This document shows positions 61,884-64,000 of a stretch of 64,000 bases of DNA, in pieces. Each line of letters begins with the position of its first letter. Within the stretch, counting starts at the first letter, position 1. Under the pieces are notes generated by a model that saw only the letters and a program-made list of their open reading frames with translations, was not told where the DNA came from and searched no databases. This stretch comes from JANRKF01 sp964519595 (GTDB taxonomy: Bacteria > Pseudomonadota > Alphaproteobacteria > Rickettsiales > SXRF01): positions 7,930 through 71,929 of the forward strand of contig CAZFJN010000003.1 of assembly GCA_964519595.1 (NCBI GenBank), given 5' to 3'. The position numbers and the translations under genes were made by a program.

Positions 61884-62972
61884 ATGACTCTTTCTCCTAT
61901 TTCTGAAATTATTGACGAAGCACGCAGCGGGCGAATGGTGGTGCTGGTTGATGATGAACATCGTGAAAATGAGGGAGATTTAGTAATTCCGGCGCAATTT
62001 GCCACTCCGGAAACTATAAATTTCATGGCCAAGCATGGCCGTGGCCTTATCTGTCTGGCACTTGCTGAAAAACGTGTTGCCGAGCTGGATCTGAATCTGA
62101 TGTCGCCGCAAAACAGCTCGCGTCATCAAACCGCTTTCACAGTTTCAATAGAAGCACGCGAAGGAGTCACCACTGGAATTTCCGCAGCCGACCGCGCGCA
62201 TACGATTCAAGTGGCGATAGATCCGGCAAAAGGCGCGGCTGATATAGGCTCTCCGGGGCATGTATTTCCACTGATTGCCAAGAATGGCGGCGTGCTGGTT
62301 CGCGCCGGACATACTGAAGCGGCGGTTGATATTGCCAGATTAGCTGGCCTTAATCCTTCCGGCGTTATCTGCGAAATAATGAATGATGATGGCAGCATGG
62401 CGCGTTTGCCTGATCTGCTGTCTTTTGCCACAACGCATAAGCTGAAAATCGCCAGCATTGCTGATCTGATTTCCTATCGCAGACGTTCGGAAAAGCTGGT
62501 AAGCAGAGTTATTGAATCAGATTTCCGCAGTCGGCATGGCGGCGATTTCCGGCTGATAATTTATTCAACAACCACCTCCTACGCTGAGCATGTGGCGTTG
62601 ATAAAAGGCGATATTGATGTAAGCAAGCCGGTTTTAGTGCGAATGCATTCGCTGAATATGTTGCAGGATATGTTAGGCGATGCCGAGGCGAAAGGCAGCC
62701 TGCTGGCTGATTCAATGCGCGCGATAGAAGCTGCTGGCAGTGGAATTATCGTCTTATTGCGCGAGCCTATAAAAACCTCTCTTTCCGACCATTTGCGCCT
62801 TAAGCTTGGTGAAGCTCCGATTGTTCCTATGGACCTTCGTGATTACGGAATCGGCGCGCAAATTCTGCTCGATCTCGGCGTGCGCGAGATGATACTGCTT
62901 TCCAACGCACGCAGAAGCGTGGTAGGATTAGAAGGTTATGGTTTAAGTATTGTCGATTACAAATCATTATAG
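61884..62972 (+). CDS. ribB: 3,4-DHBP synthase fused to an inactive-looking GTP cyclohydrolase II domain
   Basis: This 362-aa protein has DHBP synthase at 1-205 (VDDEHRENEGDLV, HGRGLICLALAEKRV, RAGHTEAAVDIARLAG), which makes the four-carbon riboflavin precursor from ribulose-5-phosphate. Residues 210-362 align with GTP cyclohydrolase II, but the three Zn-binding Cys of the motif (usually HSECLTGDVFGS..CDCG) are gone: it reads MHSLNMLQDMLGDAEAKGSLL. That half should not hydrolyse GTP, so another RibA must exist. It heads ribB-ribH-nusB. Confidence 0.92.
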   Translation: MTLSPISEIIDEARSGRMVVLVDDEHRENEGDLVIPAQFATPETINFMAKHGRGLICLALAEKRVAELDLNLMSPQNSSRHQTAFTVSIEAREGVTTGISAADRAHTIQVAIDPAKGAADIGSPGHVFPLIAKNGGVLVRAGHTEAAVDIARLAGLNPSGVICEIMNDDGSMARLPDLLSFATTHKLKIASIADLISYRRRSEKLVSRVIESDFRSRHGGDFRLIIYSTTTSYAEHVALIKGDIDVSKPVLVRMHSLNMLQDMLGDAEAKGSLLADSMRAIEAAGSGIIVLLREPIKTSLSDHLRLKLGEAPIVPMDLRDYGIGAQILLDLGVREMILLSNARRSVVGLEGYGLSIVDYKSL

Positions 62973-62997
62973 TTCTAAATTATTATTTCTAAATATT

Positions 62998-63033
62998 AGT
63001 TATAAATATAGTTATAAATATAGTTATAAATTA
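62998..63033 (+). repeat. 12-bp tandem repeat before ribH
   Basis: AGTTATAAATAT twice, then AGTTATAAATTA. Decayed TTCTAAAT-type copies flank it on both sides. Confidence 0.85.
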
Positions 63034-63050
63034 CAGTTCTAAATAATTTT

Positions 63051-63518
63051 ATGACACGGATTTTAATAGTCTCAGCGCGATTTTATGAAGATATTGCCAG
63101 CGAGCTGGAAAGCGGCGCAGTTTCCGCTTTGCAGGAGGCGGAGGTTGAGTTCGATCTGATTACCGTTCCAGGAGCTTTTGAAATTCCTGGCGCGATAGGT
63201 TTTTCTCTGCCAGATAAAAATCCGGATAAAAATAATGGTGACAAGAGATCCGCTTATTATGATGGTTTTGTAGCGCTCGGTTGTGTGATTCGCGGCGAGA
63301 CGACACATTATGACTATGTATGCGCTGAATCGGCGCGTGGTTTAATGGATTTAAGTGTGCAGAAAAATTGCGCGATCGGCTACGGAATATTGACTGTTGA
63401 AAATGAAGATCAGGCCTGGGAAAGAGCCAGAGTAAACTCCGGCAATAAAGGCCGCAGCGCAGCCCTTGCCTGTTTGCACATGATCGAAATACGCCAGAAA
63501 CTCATATCATGCCAGTAA
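63051..63518 (+). CDS. ribH: 6,7-dimethyl-8-ribityllumazine synthase
   Basis: This 155-aa protein forms the icosahedral or decameric lumazine synthase that joins the DHBP and pyrimidine precursors of riboflavin. Family motifs are VPGAFEIPGAI, GCVIRGETTHYDYVC (catalytic His) and GILTVENEDQAWERA. The short insertion PDKNPDKNNGDKRS (coded around 63211-63250) is repeat-like and unusual. It overlaps nusB by 10 bp, the usual ribH-nusB arrangement. Confidence 0.95.
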   Translation: MTRILIVSARFYEDIASELESGAVSALQEAEVEFDLITVPGAFEIPGAIGFSLPDKNPDKNNGDKRSAYYDGFVALGCVIRGETTHYDYVCAESARGLMDLSVQKNCAIGYGILTVENEDQAWERARVNSGNKGRSAALACLHMIEIRQKLISCQ

Positions 63519-63994
63519 CTAATTCAAAAAATTTGTCTTTGCAGAAAAAATCAGCAGCGCGCATTGCCGCAGTGCAATGTTTGTATAAAATAGCTGTAAA
63601 CGAAGAAAAGCTTGATCCGGAAAAACAGACAAAATTTCTGCGCGCGCAGCTTGGTAACAATCAGGCAGAACAGAAAATCACCATCGGCGCAGCAGTTGAG
63701 CCTAATTACGCACTCTATGAGGCAATTCTGGCGAGCGTAAAAACTTATCGTCAGGAGATTGATAAAATAATTGCCTCTACTCTTTCTAAAGAATGGAAAG
63801 TTGAAAGAATGAGTCCATTGCTGCTGGCGATTTTACAAGCAGCAATTGCTGAAATGCTGTTTGGCAAAGCAACGCCGCTTAAAATAATTCAGGATGAATA
63901 TAGCAACCTTACGCGCTCTTTCTTCAGTGAAAAGGAAGTGAATTTTGTATTCGCAGCGCTGGCTTCAGCTTGCCAGAATTATGACAAACTATAG
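63509..63994 (+). CDS. nusB: Transcription antitermination factor NusB
   Basis: This 161-aa all-helical protein has the NusB segments ARIAAVQCLYKIAV at the N-terminus and WKVERMSPLLLAILQAAIAEML, PLKIIQDEYSNLTRSFFSEKEVNFVFAAL at the C-terminus. It binds boxA RNA with NusE (S10) for rRNA antitermination. It starts inside the end of ribH, so the two are translationally coupled. The gene is complete just before the window end. Confidence 0.93.
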   Translation: MPVTNSKNLSLQKKSAARIAAVQCLYKIAVNEEKLDPEKQTKFLRAQLGNNQAEQKITIGAAVEPNYALYEAILASVKTYRQEIDKIIASTLSKEWKVERMSPLLLAILQAAIAEMLFGKATPLKIIQDEYSNLTRSFFSEKEVNFVFAALASACQNYDKL

Positions 63995-64000
63995 CTCTAA

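Overview
The window is a piece of an alphaproteobacterial chromosome of fairly low GC content (about 40% by eye). It is dense with housekeeping genes and has no rRNA, tRNA, insertion sequence or CRISPR array that I can see. Alphaproteobacterial signs are the DUF3035/BamF-like lipoprotein next to lspA, the coaBC-dut-moeB neighbourhood, a long-linker FtsZ, a B12-dependent NrdJ, a gene-transfer-agent type holin, a MutL with the endonuclease motif, and a compact cheAWRDB cluster. Three runs of exactly 100 N mark scaffold joins, so this is probably a draft or metagenome assembly. I cannot name the genus.

Layout: 1-12986 holds the enolase 5' end, an odd PP2C-like phosphatase, a GTA-type holin, an atypical response regulator, PagL, RluD, FtsZ, an orphan gene, glutaredoxin, isocitrate dehydrogenase and DNA polymerase I. 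13386-24771 holds a lone CysT permease, two paralogous OmpA-like lipoproteins, guaA, a yfgM-bamB-der-ABC-rlmI run, mscL and a DUF3429 membrane protein. 24965-31694 holds malate synthase, a leftward coaBC-dut-rrf2-cysK-moeB run, and ilvH. 31783-43418 is a leftward chemotaxis cluster (STAS protein, CheY, CheA, CheW, a large receptor, CheR, CheD, CheB, a soluble receptor) with an HTH-receiver fusion upstream. 43693-55994 holds ribF, lspA, a BamF-like lipoprotein, pgi, mutL, two polysaccharide genes, purH, a GmhB-like phosphatase and an MFS transporter. 56136-63994 holds nrdJ with a rich control region, trhO, and ribBA-ribH-nusB.

The most unusual global feature is that nearly every intergenic spacer is built from short direct tandem duplications with units of 7-20 bp. 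Many of them straddle start or stop codons. Several coding regions (ribF, mutL, the WecA-like and CapD-like genes, the BamF-like lipoprotein, rrf2, the ABC ATPase) carry in-frame duplications, most often of 12 bp. At least two of the three assembly gaps lie inside such arrays. Other leads are a PP2C-like protein whose DGxGH motif follows its other motifs, two receiver domains that lack the phospho-acceptor Asp, and an nrdJ upstream region that combines DnaA boxes, a pair of NrdR-like boxes and an 18-bp palindrome lying between the candidate -35 and -10.
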